Source: Marinobacter segnicrescens (GTDB lineage Bacteria > Pseudomonadota > Gammaproteobacteria > Pseudomonadales > Oleiphilaceae). Taken from it: a stretch of 64,000 nucleotides of DNA. Below are positions 46,570-57,541 of this stretch, piece after piece (the stretch's first letter is position 1; the number at the start of each line of letters is the position of its first letter). Position numbers and translations under genes: made by a program. The notes under the pieces were generated by a model that saw only the letters and a list, made by a program, of their open reading frames with translations, was not told where the DNA came from and did no database searches. Location of the stretch: assembly GCF_900111555.1 (NCBI RefSeq), contig NZ_FOHZ01000006.1, positions 1-64,000 on the forward strand, given 5' to 3'.

Positions 46570-47373
46570 ATGACCATGTTTCATGAAATGCCCAAAGCGG
46601 CTGCAACACTGACCCTGGCGGCGCTGCTGCTTGCCGGGTGTGCATCTTCCCCGGACCAGGTAGCTGATGAAACGGTCCAGCCCGATGAGAGGGTTTCCAC
46701 CGAGACCGGACAAACGGGCAGTCGCGATCCCTGGGAGCCCTGGAATCGCCAGGTCTTCGCTTTCAACGAGACGGTAGACGACTGGGTGCTGCGGCCAGTG
46801 GCTGAGGGATATCAGTTCGTGATGCCCTCGTTCGCGGACCGGGCAGTGACCAATTTCTTCAATAACCTCACCGAAGTCCGCAACTTCGTTAACAGTGTCC
46901 TCCAGCTCAAGGGGGAACACGCCGTGGTGGCTGCAGGGCGGTTTACCTACAATACTGTCTTTGGTCTTGGCGGGTTGTTTGATGTGGCAACCGCCTTTGA
47001 CCTGCCCGAGCGCCCGGAAGATTTCGGGCAGACCCTGGGGTACTGGGGCGTAGGGCCGGGCCCGTACCTGATGTTGCCGTTCCTGGGGCCATCCTCGCCG
47101 CGTGATTTCACCGGTTTCGCCACTGAAACCCTGACCTTCCCGTCACTGTGGGTTTACGCAGAGAGTCCTGATCGTTACTACGCCCTGGCCCTCGATGTTG
47201 TCGACACGCGGGCCGACCTGATTTCAGCAGAGCGCTTCATATCTGGTGACCGATATGTGTTCGTGCGTAATGCCTATCTGCAACGGCGGGAATACCTGAT
47301 CAACGACGGCAAGGCTACTTCCGACCCCTTTACCAGCGGTGAAGAGGAAGACCTGATGCTGGACAACTTCTGA
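46570..47373 (+). CDS. mlaA: MlaA (VacJ) outer-membrane lipoprotein
   Basis: The 267-residue lipoprotein has a lipobox LLLAGC with acylated C24. The MlaA core begins DPWEPWNRQVFAFNETVDDWVLRPVAEGY and continues with RFTYNTVFGLGGLFDVAT and LGYWGVGPGPYLMLPFLGPSSPRD. It removes misplaced phospholipids from the outer leaflet of the outer membrane and passes them to MlaC. No mlaBCDEF is nearby. ATGs at 46570 and 46576 are both possible starts. Confidence 0.94.
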   Translation: MTMFHEMPKAAATLTLAALLLAGCASSPDQVADETVQPDERVSTETGQTGSRDPWEPWNRQVFAFNETVDDWVLRPVAEGYQFVMPSFADRAVTNFFNNLTEVRNFVNSVLQLKGEHAVVAAGRFTYNTVFGLGGLFDVATAFDLPERPEDFGQTLGYWGVGPGPYLMLPFLGPSSPRDFTGFATETLTFPSLWVYAESPDRYYALALDVVDTRADLISAERFISGDRYVFVRNAYLQRREYLINDGKATSDPFTSGEEEDLMLDNF

Positions 47374-47533
47374 GCTCGTCCAACCGGCGATATTCTACGC
47401 GGGAAAGTGAACCGGTCGGTGTGTCATGGTGACAGTCAGCGACCGCCGACGGTATCATGGGAGCATCATAATGCGGGCCTTCGACTGAAAGGGACGGGCC
47501 CGGTAATTCCGGCCGCCAGCTGACTGGATCTTC

Positions 47534-49333
47534 ATGTACTACGACTTCTTCGGGTTTCGGGAGCCGCCGTTCTCAATTGCGCCGGACCCTCGATATCTGT
47601 ACCTCAGCGAACGCCACAAGGAAGCCCTGGCTCACCTGATGTATGGCGTCCAGGGGCAGGGTGGCTTCGTGGTGATCACCGGTGAGGTAGGTACCGGCAA
47701 GACCACCATCAGCCGCTGTTTCATCGAGAATGTTCCCGATCACGTCGACATCGCGCTGATCCTTAACCCACGCTTGTCTGCCCGTGAGTTACTGGCGTCC
47801 TTCTGCGATGAGCTGGGCATCCCCTACGCCGAAAATGCCACCATCAAGCAGCTGATTGACCGGATCAACCAGCACCTGCTGGAAGCCCATGCCCGCGGGC
47901 GCCACCAGGTACTGATGATCGACGAGGCCCAGAACCTGTCCGCGGAAGTGCTGGAGCAACTGCGCCTGCTCACCAACCTTGAGACGGCGGAAAAGAAACT
48001 GCTGCAGATTGTCCTGCTGGGACAGCCGGAACTGAAAGAAATGCTAGACCGGCCGGAACTGCGGCAACTCAACCAGCGGGTCACCGCGCGTTACCATCTG
48101 GATGCCCTGGAGCGGGAGGAATTGCCGGCTTACCTGCATTACCGACTGGGAGTGGCCGGGGTCAAGGTGGAACTGTTCAGTCCGGCGACAACCCGCCTGC
48201 TGTTCCGCAAGAGCCATGGTATTCCCCGGTTGATCAACCTGCTCAGCGACCGGGCCCTGCTGGGGGCCTACAGCGAGGGTGTCCAGCATATTGAGCCCCG
48301 TCACATCCGCGCCGCCGCAAAGGAAGTCGGTGGCCTGGCGTCGCGCCCGTCGCCCAATGCTGTGCCCCCTGTGCTTCGCCTGGTAACCGTGGCCGCTGTC
48401 GTTGTCGCATTGGCGGTTGCTGCATGGGCGGTGGTTGACCAGCGCCAGGGGGCTGCCATTCCCGAGCAGCTGGCGGCTGCCGGAGGCGCGCAGGGAGGAG
48501 ACGCTGTTGAAACATTGCCAGGGCCGGGCAGTGAGGAAGGTGACCCGAATGATCCGGTGTCCACCGCCGGCGGCGACGATTCCGCCGAGGCGCAGGTCGC
48601 GTCGGGCACCGTCGAGCGTCAACAGGATGCGGTCAATGAGGCCCCTGAGCTACCTGCCTTTGACCTCGAGGAGCATGGCCTGTCAACGGCGGATGCCTAT
48701 GCCGGCCTGTTCCGCCTGTGGGGCTTTGACTGGGATCGAAGTGCCTATCCCTTCGCCTGTGACTATGCCGATGCTGCGGGATTGCGTTGCATGCATCGCC
48801 AGGGGAGTCGGCGCAGCATGGAGGCTATCAACCGACCTGCGGTTCTGGATCTCCGTGGGCCCGGAGGAGAACGAACATACGTCACCCTGCTTCGCCTGAA
48901 GGGCGATGTGGCCACAATTGCTACCAGGGAGGGGACGCTGGATGTATCGTTCAGCGACTTGGAAGACTACTGGTACGGTCAGTTTTCAGTGCTCTGGCAA
49001 CTACCGCCCTATATGGCATGGGGGGGTGACCCGTCGGAGTTGCCCCGCAATAACCGCGAGGGTGTATGGCTCAGCGCCAGGATGATGCAGTTGGTCGGGA
49101 TGCATGCCTCGGACCGTGAAGAAGTCGACCGGGTAAGTCGTATGATCCGCAACGAGCAGGTCCGCTGGTACCAGAAAGTCAAAGGCCTTAAGCAGGACGG
49201 GGTGGTCGGTGCCATGACCCTGATCCAGATGAGTAACGACCTGGACGCCGGCGTGCCTCGCCTTGTGCCCAGTGATGCTGCCATGGTCGCCCCCGTTGAA
49301 ACCGGTCAGGCGACCCGGCCAAGGTCAGGGTAG
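47534..49333 (+). CDS. gspA: GspA/ExeA general secretion ATPase
   Basis: The 599-residue protein helps assemble the type II secretin through peptidoglycan. The AAA domain (1-265) has Walker A GEVGTGKTT at residues 50-58 and Walker B LMIDEAQNL near 129. One transmembrane helix lies at about 280-295. A periplasmic part ends in a peptidoglycan-binding domain (WYQKVKGLKQDGVVGAMTLIQM). It is followed 8 bases later by gspB. No other gsp genes are in the window. Confidence 0.92.
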   Translation: MYYDFFGFREPPFSIAPDPRYLYLSERHKEALAHLMYGVQGQGGFVVITGEVGTGKTTISRCFIENVPDHVDIALILNPRLSARELLASFCDELGIPYAENATIKQLIDRINQHLLEAHARGRHQVLMIDEAQNLSAEVLEQLRLLTNLETAEKKLLQIVLLGQPELKEMLDRPELRQLNQRVTARYHLDALEREELPAYLHYRLGVAGVKVELFSPATTRLLFRKSHGIPRLINLLSDRALLGAYSEGVQHIEPRHIRAAAKEVGGLASRPSPNAVPPVLRLVTVAAVVVALAVAAWAVVDQRQGAAIPEQLAAAGGAQGGDAVETLPGPGSEEGDPNDPVSTAGGDDSAEAQVASGTVERQQDAVNEAPELPAFDLEEHGLSTADAYAGLFRLWGFDWDRSAYPFACDYADAAGLRCMHRQGSRRSMEAINRPAVLDLRGPGGERTYVTLLRLKGDVATIATREGTLDVSFSDLEDYWYGQFSVLWQLPPYMAWGGDPSELPRNNREGVWLSARMMQLVGMHASDREEVDRVSRMIRNEQVRWYQKVKGLKQDGVVGAMTLIQMSNDLDAGVPRLVPSDAAMVAPVETGQATRPRSG

Positions 49334-49341
49334 TTCGAAGT

Positions 49342-50100
49342 ATGTCCTACATTCTGGAAGCACTGAAGAAGTCCGAGTCCGAGCGCAACCAGGGCAGGGT
49401 GCCAGACCTTGGCCAGCAGGTTCGCATGATTCACCGGCGTCATCGTCGGGGTATCCCCGCCCTCGGCTGGCTGGCGATCGCCCTGACCCTGAATGCACTG
49501 GTGCTCGGGGTGCTGTTCTGGCCGGACAGCGGCCTTTTGCGGACCACGGTCGTCCCGGACCCGGCCCCAGCGCAGCACCAGGCGAACATGTCTTCAGTAT
49601 CATCGACACCCAGCCCGGCGGCGGACTCCGCCACTGCGACAGAAGCGGTTCCCCAGGGCGGCACCGGGGCAGGCGCGCAGCCCGTGACCGAAGCGCCGGG
49701 GGAAATTGCTGAGGCTACCGGTGACCTTGATGGGGCCGGGGTAGTGGTACTGGATACGCTGGACGAAGCGCCTACGGTTATTGTCCCGACCGTTCGCCCT
49801 GCCAACCCAGATGGCAGTGACGACGCCTATTCACCGGCACCCTGGGAAGGTCGGGTTCCCCATCTGGTGGAATTGCCCATGGCCTTCCAGCGGCAGGTAC
49901 CTGACCTGGTGTTCAACAGCCATGTCTACTCCTCACGCCCATCGGCTCGCAGTGTGATGATCAATAATCGCTACCTGCGGATGGGGGATACCCTGGGGCC
50001 GTTAAGGATCGAGAATATAACCGAGGATGGCGTGGAGCTCAGTATGGATGGCCAGCGCTTCCGGGTGGGTGTGGTCCGTGACTGGAGCAGCCCCCGCTAA
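49342..50100 (+). CDS. gspB: General secretion pathway protein GspB/ExeB
   Basis: The 252-residue protein begins MSYILEALKKSESERNQGRVPDL, the GspB signature. A transmembrane helix lies at about 40-60. A Pro/Ala/Thr-rich linker (about 72-160) leads to a C-terminal domain with VHVYSS-like NSHVYSSRPSARSVMINNRYLRMGD, the conserved GspB end. It partners GspA, and its stop codon shares one base with the dinG start. Confidence 0.92.
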   Translation: MSYILEALKKSESERNQGRVPDLGQQVRMIHRRHRRGIPALGWLAIALTLNALVLGVLFWPDSGLLRTTVVPDPAPAQHQANMSSVSSTPSPAADSATATEAVPQGGTGAGAQPVTEAPGEIAEATGDLDGAGVVVLDTLDEAPTVIVPTVRPANPDGSDDAYSPAPWEGRVPHLVELPMAFQRQVPDLVFNSHVYSSRPSARSVMINNRYLRMGDTLGPLRIENITEDGVELSMDGQRFRVGVVRDWSSPR

Positions 50101-52262
50101 TGCCCCTGAGTGACGACGTAAAGGCGGAAATCCAGCAGGGTTATCGCGATGTACTGGCAGGCAAGGGTATCCGGGCCCGCTATGGCCAGCGGCTGATGAT
50201 TGCCGAGATAGCCCGCTATATGGGAGATATCACCGAGGATGACGGCAAGCGCACTTCCGCGCCGGCAGCCTGCGTGGTGGAGGCTGGTACCGGTACCGGC
50301 AAGACCCTGGGCTACCTGATTGCAGCTATTCCGGTCGCTCGGGCGCTGGGCAAGACCCTGGTGATTTCCACGGCGACGGTGGCCCTCCAGGACCAGATCA
50401 TCAGCAAGGACCTGCCGGACCTGGAGAAGCACACCAGGCTCAGGTTCGAATGGACCCTGGCAAAGGGGCGGGGCCGCTATCTCTGCCTGTCTCGCCTGGA
50501 AACCCGCCTGCAGGATGAAGGCCATGGTGACAGCGATACCATGCCGCTGTTCCTGTTGGATGAGGGCAGGGAACAGGAACCGGGTACCCGGGAGTTCTTC
50601 GAGGAACTGCTGGGGCAGTACGGTTCCAGGCAATGGGATGGCGACCGGGATCACTGGCCCAGCACCATCCCGGATGATATCTGGCGCCAGGTCACCACTG
50701 ACCATCGTCAATGCACCAATCGTCACTGTGCCTATTTTGACAACTGCGCCTTCTTCGACGCTCGCAAGGGCCTGGAAACCGCTGACGTGGTGGTGGCCAA
50801 CCATGACCTGGTGCTGGCTGACCTGGCCCTCGGCGGCGGTGCTATCCTGCCAGAGCCGGAGAACGCCCTCTACATCTTTGACGAGGCCCACCACCTGCCG
50901 GACAAGGCCCTGAACCACTTCGCCGCTTCGGTGCCGCTCAACAGTACTCGCCAGTGGCTCAAACAGCTGGGCCAGGCCCTGGTGAAGATCCAGCCCTGGT
51001 TACCGCCATCCACTGTGGCCAGTCGCGCCGTGGAAAAGGTGTCTGAAGCCTCCCGTCAGCTGGAAGACTGCCTCAACCGGGTCCAGGAACACCTGCTGAA
51101 CAGTATCCAGTGGGAGTTTTCCGATGAGCGCCGCACGGCCCAGTGGCGTTATCCGGAAGGAGAGTTGCCTGAGCAGTTGCTGGCCCTGGCCACGGAAACC
51201 CGCGCCGCGACGGCAGGACTGGTTCGTCACCTGGGCACAATGGCGGACGAGCTCCAGAAAGGGTTTGACGAACGCAAGGACCATGAACTGGACCGGGACA
51301 CGGCGGAAGCCTGGTATCCGGTGATCGGCAGTTTCCATGCCCGCGCAGAGGACCAGTCCCGGCTTTGGGCCGCCTGGTGCGAGTCCCCGGCGCCCGCTTC
51401 GGATGACGACAAGCCGGCGCACCGGCCGCCACCTCCGGCCCGTTGGGCGGTGCGGCAACGCTGGGACCATGCCGAGGAGGTCACCCTGTACAGCAGCCCT
51501 GTACTGGCGGATAACCTGCTCTATTCGAGACTCTGGTCCCGGGCCCATGGCGCGGTGTTAACCAGCGCCACGCTGACTGCACTGGGGCGGTTCGACCGCC
51601 TGCGTTCCCGCGCGGGCCTGCCTGCCGACAGCCGCTACCTGGTGGTTCCCAGCTCTTTCCGCTATGGCGAAATGGCGACCGTGGAAGTGCCCCCCATGGA
51701 CGCCTTGCCAACGGATACGGAAGGCTTTACGGCCGCCCTTGTGAAGCGGCTGCCGGAATTGTGGGCGGCGGAAAAGGCAACGCTGGTGCTGTTTACCTCA
51801 CGCCGGCAAATGAACGCGGTGCGTGACCGGCTGGCCCCGGACCACCCGGGACTGATTACCACCCAGGACGATATGGCCAAGGGTGAGGTGCTGCGGCATC
51901 ACTGCGAGAGGGTAGACGCGGGCAAGCCCTCGGTTCTGTTCGGTGTCGCCAGTTTCGCCGAGGGCATAGACCTGCCAGGGCGTTACCTGGACCACGTGGT
52001 AATCACTCGCCTGCCGTTTTCTGTGCCGGACGACCCTATCGAGGCCAGCCTGGCAGAGTGGGTCACCAGCCGTGGCGGTAATCCGTTCATGGAAATTACC
52101 GTACCTGACGCTTCCGTCAAGCTGGTACAGGCGGTGGGCCGACTGTTACGTACCGAGTCGGACACCGGTCGGGTATCCATCCTGGACCGGCGCATTGTCA
52201 GCCGCCGATACGGACAGCTGTTGCTCGATGCCTTACCACCATTCCGAAGAATCATTCAGTAA
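50100..52262 (+). CDS. dinG: ATP-dependent DNA helicase DinG
   Basis: The 720-residue Fe-S helicase of the XPD group has Walker A AGTGTGKT near 62-69, cysteines of the Fe-S cluster (RYLCLSRL, then CTNRHCAYFDNC) and the DEAH box YIFDEAHHL near 258-266. Motif V/VI (VQAVGRLLRTESDTGRVSILDRR) lies near the end. It unwinds D-loops, R-loops and G4 DNA. Its ATG overlaps the gspB stop by one base. Confidence 0.94.
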   Translation: MPLSDDVKAEIQQGYRDVLAGKGIRARYGQRLMIAEIARYMGDITEDDGKRTSAPAACVVEAGTGTGKTLGYLIAAIPVARALGKTLVISTATVALQDQIISKDLPDLEKHTRLRFEWTLAKGRGRYLCLSRLETRLQDEGHGDSDTMPLFLLDEGREQEPGTREFFEELLGQYGSRQWDGDRDHWPSTIPDDIWRQVTTDHRQCTNRHCAYFDNCAFFDARKGLETADVVVANHDLVLADLALGGGAILPEPENALYIFDEAHHLPDKALNHFAASVPLNSTRQWLKQLGQALVKIQPWLPPSTVASRAVEKVSEASRQLEDCLNRVQEHLLNSIQWEFSDERRTAQWRYPEGELPEQLLALATETRAATAGLVRHLGTMADELQKGFDERKDHELDRDTAEAWYPVIGSFHARAEDQSRLWAAWCESPAPASDDDKPAHRPPPPARWAVRQRWDHAEEVTLYSSPVLADNLLYSRLWSRAHGAVLTSATLTALGRFDRLRSRAGLPADSRYLVVPSSFRYGEMATVEVPPMDALPTDTEGFTAALVKRLPELWAAEKATLVLFTSRRQMNAVRDRLAPDHPGLITTQDDMAKGEVLRHHCERVDAGKPSVLFGVASFAEGIDLPGRYLDHVVITRLPFSVPDDPIEASLAEWVTSRGGNPFMEITVPDASVKLVQAVGRLLRTESDTGRVSILDRRIVSRRYGQLLLDALPPFRRIIQ

Positions 52263-52440
52263 CGGTTCTGTGGTCCGGGCAACAGTTGCATTTGAGGAAT
52301 ATGGACTACACTGAGTATTCGGAGACTCTCTATTCTCAAAAAGAATGAAAACAAACATCTTTATGCGTATTCTGGTAATAACACTGACAAAACCGTGACG
52401 CATAGCCGGTGGCAGGGCGCAAAGTCCTGAATCCGCTTAG

Positions 52441-53433
<993 letters not shown>

Positions 53434-53457
53434 CCGGTCAGCTTCCGGGTGTCAACG

Positions 53458-54192
53458 TCAGGCGCTGCCAATGTCGCTGGCAATCAGGTTGCCAGCGTGC
53501 AGTCCGCATTCCTTCTGGGTGGCTTCTTCCCACCACCAGCGGCCCTCCCGTTCGTGCTGTCCGGGGAGCACCGGGCGTGTGCAGGGCTGGCAACCGATGC
53601 TGACAAAGCCCCGCTCATGGAGCTTGTTGTAGGGCGCCTCTGAAATACGGATATAGTCCCAGACCTCCTTTGACGTCCAGTTGGCAAGGGGGTTGAACTT
53701 CACCAGTTCTCCGCTTCGACCTTCAAAGGCATCGTCGAGCTGTACCACCGGCACCTCATTGCGGGTGCCCGGGCTCTGGTCCCGGCGCTGGCCGGTAATC
53801 CAGGCATCCAGGGTTTGCAGCTTCCGGCGCAGGGGTTCGACCTTGCGGATACCACAGCACTCCCCGTGGCCGTCCTCGTAGAAACTGAACAGGCCTTTTT
53901 CGGTTACCAGCGATTGCACCGCTTCCGCATCCGGAAACTGGAACTCAATCTCGATACCATAGTGCTTGCGGACCTGTTCGAAGAATTCATAGGTCTCCGG
54001 ATGCAGGCGGCCGGTGTCCAGGGAAAACACCCGCAACCGGTCTGTGAGCTTGTGAGCCATTTCGATCAGGGCAACATCTTCGGCTCCACTGAAGGAAATG
54101 GCGATTTCATCGTAACGGGCCAGCGCGGCCTTGAGGATGGCCCGGGGGCTTTGTCCATCAAGCTCTTTCTGAAGTTGTTCAATCTCGCTCAT
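53458..54192 (-). CDS. cysH: Assimilatory phosphoadenylyl/adenylyl-sulfate reductase CysH
   Basis: The 244-residue enzyme reduces (phospho)adenylyl sulfate to sulfite. It has the [14 protein letters not shown] motif near 33-46, the CC pair (HGECCGIRK) and the GCQPCTRP pair that together bind a 4Fe-4S cluster, and a C-terminal KECGLHAGN motif. The Cys pairs mark the APS-reductase type rather than the E. coli PAPS type. The start at 54192 ([11 protein letters not shown]) was preferred over the longer frame. It is convergent with cysB. Confidence 0.95.
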   Translation of the reverse strand: MSEIEQLQKELDGQSPRAILKAALARYDEIAISFSGAEDVALIEMAHKLTDRLRVFSLDTGRLHPETYEFFEQVRKHYGIEIEFQFPDAEAVQSLVTEKGLFSFYEDGHGECCGIRKVEPLRRKLQTLDAWITGQRRDQSPGTRNEVPVVQLDDAFEGRSGELVKFNPLANWTSKEVWDYIRISEAPYNKLHERGFVSIGCQPCTRPVLPGQHEREGRWWWEEATQKECGLHAGNLIASDIGSA

Positions 54193-54449
54193 CGGAAGTC
54201 TGGTCCCATTGCAGGTCGTCGCCCGGACCGACCGGGTCCGGAGGATGCTGGTTATTGGATGGTGGCGCCAATCTATCACCGGAACGCAGGTTGCTGAAGG
54301 AATCTGCAATCATAAGGTTATATCAACGGTCGGGGCACAGCCCGGTCGAACGTGATGGACGGTGCATTCCCCGCGCGTTTTTTCTATCATAGCCGCGCGA
54401 TTTGCCATTAACCCCATTGCCGCTAGCCGGCGACTGACAGGAGACCACC

Positions 54450-55058
54450 GTGGAACTTGCGTGCCTTGACCTTGAGGGAGTACTGATCCCGGAAATCTGG
54501 ATTGCCTTTGCGGAAAAAACCGGTATTGAGGAGCTCAAGGCCACCACCCGGGATATTCCTGACTACGATGTGCTGATGAAGCAGCGCCTGCGTCTGCTGG
54601 ACGAACACGGCTATGGCCTGCCAGCAATCCAGGAGGTTATTGGTGAACTGGATCCGTTGCCCGGTGCCCGGGAATTCCTCGACTGGTTGCGTGACCGCTT
54701 CCAGGTGGTGATCCTGTCGGATACCTTCTACGAGTTCGCCATGCCGCTGATGAAAAAGCTGGGGCATCCCACATTGCTGTGTCACAAGCTGGAAGTTGAC
54801 GAAAATGGCCGCATCATTGACTACCTGCTGCGCCAACGTGACCCCAAGCGCCAGTCGGTCCGGGCCTTCCAGTTGCTCAACTACCGTGTAATCGCCGCAG
54901 GCGATTCCTATAACGACACTACCATGCTGACCCAGGCGGAAGGTGGCATTCTGTTCCATGCGCCCCAGAATGTGATTGACGAATTCCCTCAGTTCCCTGC
55001 AGTGCACGACTTCGAGGAGCTCAAGAAGACCTTCCTGTCACTCAGTCACCGCCACTGA
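54450..55058 (+). CDS. thrH: Phosphoserine phosphatase/homoserine phosphotransferase ThrH
   Basis: The 202-residue HAD enzyme starts with a GTG: VELACLDLEGVLIPEIW, with D7 and E9 of the ThrH variant DxEG motif. VILSDTFYEFA and GDSYNDTTMLTQAE supply the later HAD motifs. ThrH of Pseudomonas moves phosphate from phosphoserine to homoserine and also hydrolyses phosphoserine. A TGACAGGAGACC site precedes it. Confidence 0.93.
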   Translation: MELACLDLEGVLIPEIWIAFAEKTGIEELKATTRDIPDYDVLMKQRLRLLDEHGYGLPAIQEVIGELDPLPGAREFLDWLRDRFQVVILSDTFYEFAMPLMKKLGHPTLLCHKLEVDENGRIIDYLLRQRDPKRQSVRAFQLLNYRVIAAGDSYNDTTMLTQAEGGILFHAPQNVIDEFPQFPAVHDFEELKKTFLSLSHRH

Positions 55059-55109
55059 CGGGAGGTTCACGCAGGCGCGCCTGGAGGCGAGGCTGGTTCA
55101 GGCCTGCAC

Positions 55110-56444
55110 TCAGGCGCTGCCTTCACTGCGTTGCAGGCCTCCCATGGCCTCCAGGGTGTCGAGCAGACGTTGTATCTTGCTGAGAGACTCCTGGTACTCA
55201 TCCTCCGGATCGGAATCCGCCACAATACCGCAGCCCGCCCAGGCCCGGATGGTCCCGTCTGGCCAGGTCTGAAGGCTGCGTATGGCAATATTGCTCACCA
55301 GGTGATTGTTCGCATCCCACCAGAACAGGGTGCCGCAATAGGGGCCCCGGACGTGGGATTCCAGTTCGTCGATGATTTCCATCGCCCGCCGTTTTGGTGC
55401 GCCGGTAATGGAGCCTCCCGGGAAGGCGCTCAGCATGGCCTCGAAAGGAGTAATTCCACGCTTGAGCAGACCGGTAACGGTGCTGACCAACTGGTGGACA
55501 TTGCGATAACTCTCCACCTCGAACAACTGCGGTACCTTTACTGAGAATGGCTTGCAGAAGTGAGAAAGGTCGTTGCGGATCAGGTCCACGATCATCAGGT
55601 TCTCGGCCCGGTCCTTGGCGTTGTTTACCAGGTCTTCTGCCAGCGTCCTGTCCCTGTGCGTGTCTTCGCTTCGAGGCCTGGTACCCTTGATGGGTTTGCT
55701 GGTAACCCGGCCGTTGTCGATTTCCAGGAACAGTTCCGGTGACACGCTCAGCAGTTGCCACGACCCTGCGTCCAGGTAGCCTCCATGGGGCACGGGTATC
55801 GCATCCGCCAGGGCCTGCCACGCCTGCCAGGGCGAGCCCTCGAAGGTGCCTTCAAACTGTTGTGACAGGTTGGCCTGGTAGCAGTCGCCGGCCTGGATGT
55901 ACTCGAGCACCTGTCCGACCCCCTTCCGGTACTGCCCGGGCGTGCAGCACGCCTGGAAGTGACGGGTCATCCGGAAGGTATCAGCGGGCTCTGTGGGGGA
56001 GGGGGCCGCCAGCAGGGCCAGCACCTGCTTACGAGTGGCAGGGGGGCAGGCCGGATCGAAAACCAGTGTGGCGGTTGTCGAAATCTCCTGCCGGGTAACT
56101 TCCAGTTGCCAGAAGTAGAGCGCTGCCCAGCCAACCGAGCCCGGCGTTGTTTTTTTGCTACAAAACCCGGGAACTGTATGGCCGCCGGCATCGTAAAACA
56201 GGCTGCCAGCGATAAAACCGCAGCGATCCGTACCGGCAATAACCCGGTGGCTTGCCAGGATATCGTCCACGGCCTGGTCGAACGTTTCCCTCTCGGTGGA
56301 GAACTGCCATTGCCGTTCAGGCATTGCGCTGTAACGGCGACTGCTGCCGCGCTGTGTCCCCAGGCACAGGAATCCGTCAAGCCCCGACAGGGCAGTGACG
56401 AAGTCGGCAATTTGGGCAGGCGGCACAGAGAAGCGATTAGACAT
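55110..56444 (-). CDS. pabB: Aminodeoxychorismate synthase component I
   Basis: The 444-residue enzyme makes 4-amino-4-deoxychorismate from chorismate for folate synthesis. The C-terminal chorismate-binding domain has SPELFLEIDNGRVTSKPIKGTRPR, MIVDLIRNDLSHFCKPFSVKVP and FPGGSITGAPKRRAMEIIDELE. The KPIKGT segment is typical of PabB (TrpE has PIAGT). The start at 56444 (MSNRFSVPPAQ) gives the family length (E. coli 453). An upstream ATG at 56564 would run over the divergent DUF58 gene. Confidence 0.9.
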   Translation of the reverse strand: MSNRFSVPPAQIADFVTALSGLDGFLCLGTQRGSSRRYSAMPERQWQFSTERETFDQAVDDILASHRVIAGTDRCGFIAGSLFYDAGGHTVPGFCSKKTTPGSVGWAALYFWQLEVTRQEISTTATLVFDPACPPATRKQVLALLAAPSPTEPADTFRMTRHFQACCTPGQYRKGVGQVLEYIQAGDCYQANLSQQFEGTFEGSPWQAWQALADAIPVPHGGYLDAGSWQLLSVSPELFLEIDNGRVTSKPIKGTRPRSEDTHRDRTLAEDLVNNAKDRAENLMIVDLIRNDLSHFCKPFSVKVPQLFEVESYRNVHQLVSTVTGLLKRGITPFEAMLSAFPGGSITGAPKRRAMEIIDELESHVRGPYCGTLFWWDANNHLVSNIAIRSLQTWPDGTIRAWAGCGIVADSDPEDEYQESLSKIQRLLDTLEAMGGLQRSEGSA

Positions 56445-56470
56445 CCGGTAACCTGACAGGAAAATGGGCC

Positions 56471-57541
56471 GTGCATGATACCCTATATCCACCTCGAGCC
56501 TGTAACCCGGAAACTGCGGGAAACCCGTTTCGTTCCAGTCTGCTGTCCACGGTGAAGCGTCCATTGTTGTCCACTATCCGATCAAACATCCGCAAGCGTT
56601 GGCAGGCTTGGATCAACCGTCGAATTCCGGTGGACGACCGGCGACGCTTTGATCGTCACTCCATTTTCATCCTTCCCACCGCTGCCGGGCTGGTGTTTGG
56701 CCTGCTACTGGTGGTTATGCTGCTTACCGGAATCAATTACCAGAACAGCCTGATCTACCTTTTGACGTTCCTGCTGGGGGCGCTGTTTGTCGCGGCCATG
56801 CACCAGACCCATAATAATCTCAACGGCCTCGAACTGACCTTGTTGCAGCCAGGGGAAGGCTTTGCCGGGGAGCCGATCCCGTTCCGGTTTGTCCTGCAGG
56901 CACCCCATGACGCTACCGCCATCGAGTTGGGAGAAGAGACCGGGGGTGCCGTTACCCTGTCGGTATCCGGCCACGACCGGGTCGAGGGCACACTGCAGGT
57001 GGCCAGCCGGGAGCGAGGTTATCTGCGTCCGCAACGGTTGCGGGTGGAAACCCGGTTTCCCTTTGGTTTGCTCATGGCCTGGTCCTGGTTATGTCCGGTT
57101 ACCCCGGCCCTGGTCTACCCGAAACCTGTGGTGCCACCACGCGCGCCGGAAGGCAGCGTGGAAGCTGGCGACACTGAAGCCGTATCCGTCAGCCAGGGCC
57201 AGGACCAGGTGGAGCTCCGCCCCTGGCGGGAAGGTGACCTTAGCGCCCGCATCGACTGGAAGCGATACTCGCGGAACGGGGAGATGGCTGTCGCCGACTG
57301 GCAGGGGGAGCAGGGCAGTCCGCAATGGCTGGATTTTGATGGCTTTCCGGGAGTCGACCACGAGCTTCGCCTGAGCTACCTGGCTGCCCTGGTACTGGAT
57401 CGGGAGCGGACCGGTGAGCCCTGGGGGCTGCGGCTGCCGGGTATCACCATTGAGCCCGACCTCGGCAACCTCCACACTCGGCAGTGCCTGAGAACCCTGG
57501 CTACCTGGCAGAGGTCAGCACCCGGCGAGGGGGTCCAATGA
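56471..57541 (+). CDS. DUF58 domain protein
   Basis: The 356-residue protein has two transmembrane segments (about 65-83 and 87-107) and a C-terminal DUF58 region with VELRPWREGDLSARIDWKRYSRNGEMAVADW. DUF58 proteins usually sit between moxR and a TgpA-type gene. Here the TgpA gene follows with a four-base overlap (ATGA), but no moxR precedes it. The start is uncertain: the ATG at 56471 lacks a clear ribosome site, and a GTG at 56552 is possible. Confidence 0.85.
   Translation: MHDTLYPPRACNPETAGNPFRSSLLSTVKRPLLSTIRSNIRKRWQAWINRRIPVDDRRRFDRHSIFILPTAAGLVFGLLLVVMLLTGINYQNSLIYLLTFLLGALFVAAMHQTHNNLNGLELTLLQPGEGFAGEPIPFRFVLQAPHDATAIELGEETGGAVTLSVSGHDRVEGTLQVASRERGYLRPQRLRVETRFPFGLLMAWSWLCPVTPALVYPKPVVPPRAPEGSVEAGDTEAVSVSQGQDQVELRPWREGDLSARIDWKRYSRNGEMAVADWQGEQGSPQWLDFDGFPGVDHELRLSYLAALVLDRERTGEPWGLRLPGITIEPDLGNLHTRQCLRTLATWQRSAPGEGVQ

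Noticed and set aside
52391..52440. Resemblance to a c-di-GMP-I (GEMM) riboswitch upstream of cysB (GACGCATAGCC, then GGGCGCAAAGTCC)
   Set aside because: Only short pieces match, the stretch is too short, the second conserved hairpin is missing and cysB is not a usual target. A covariance-model search would settle it.
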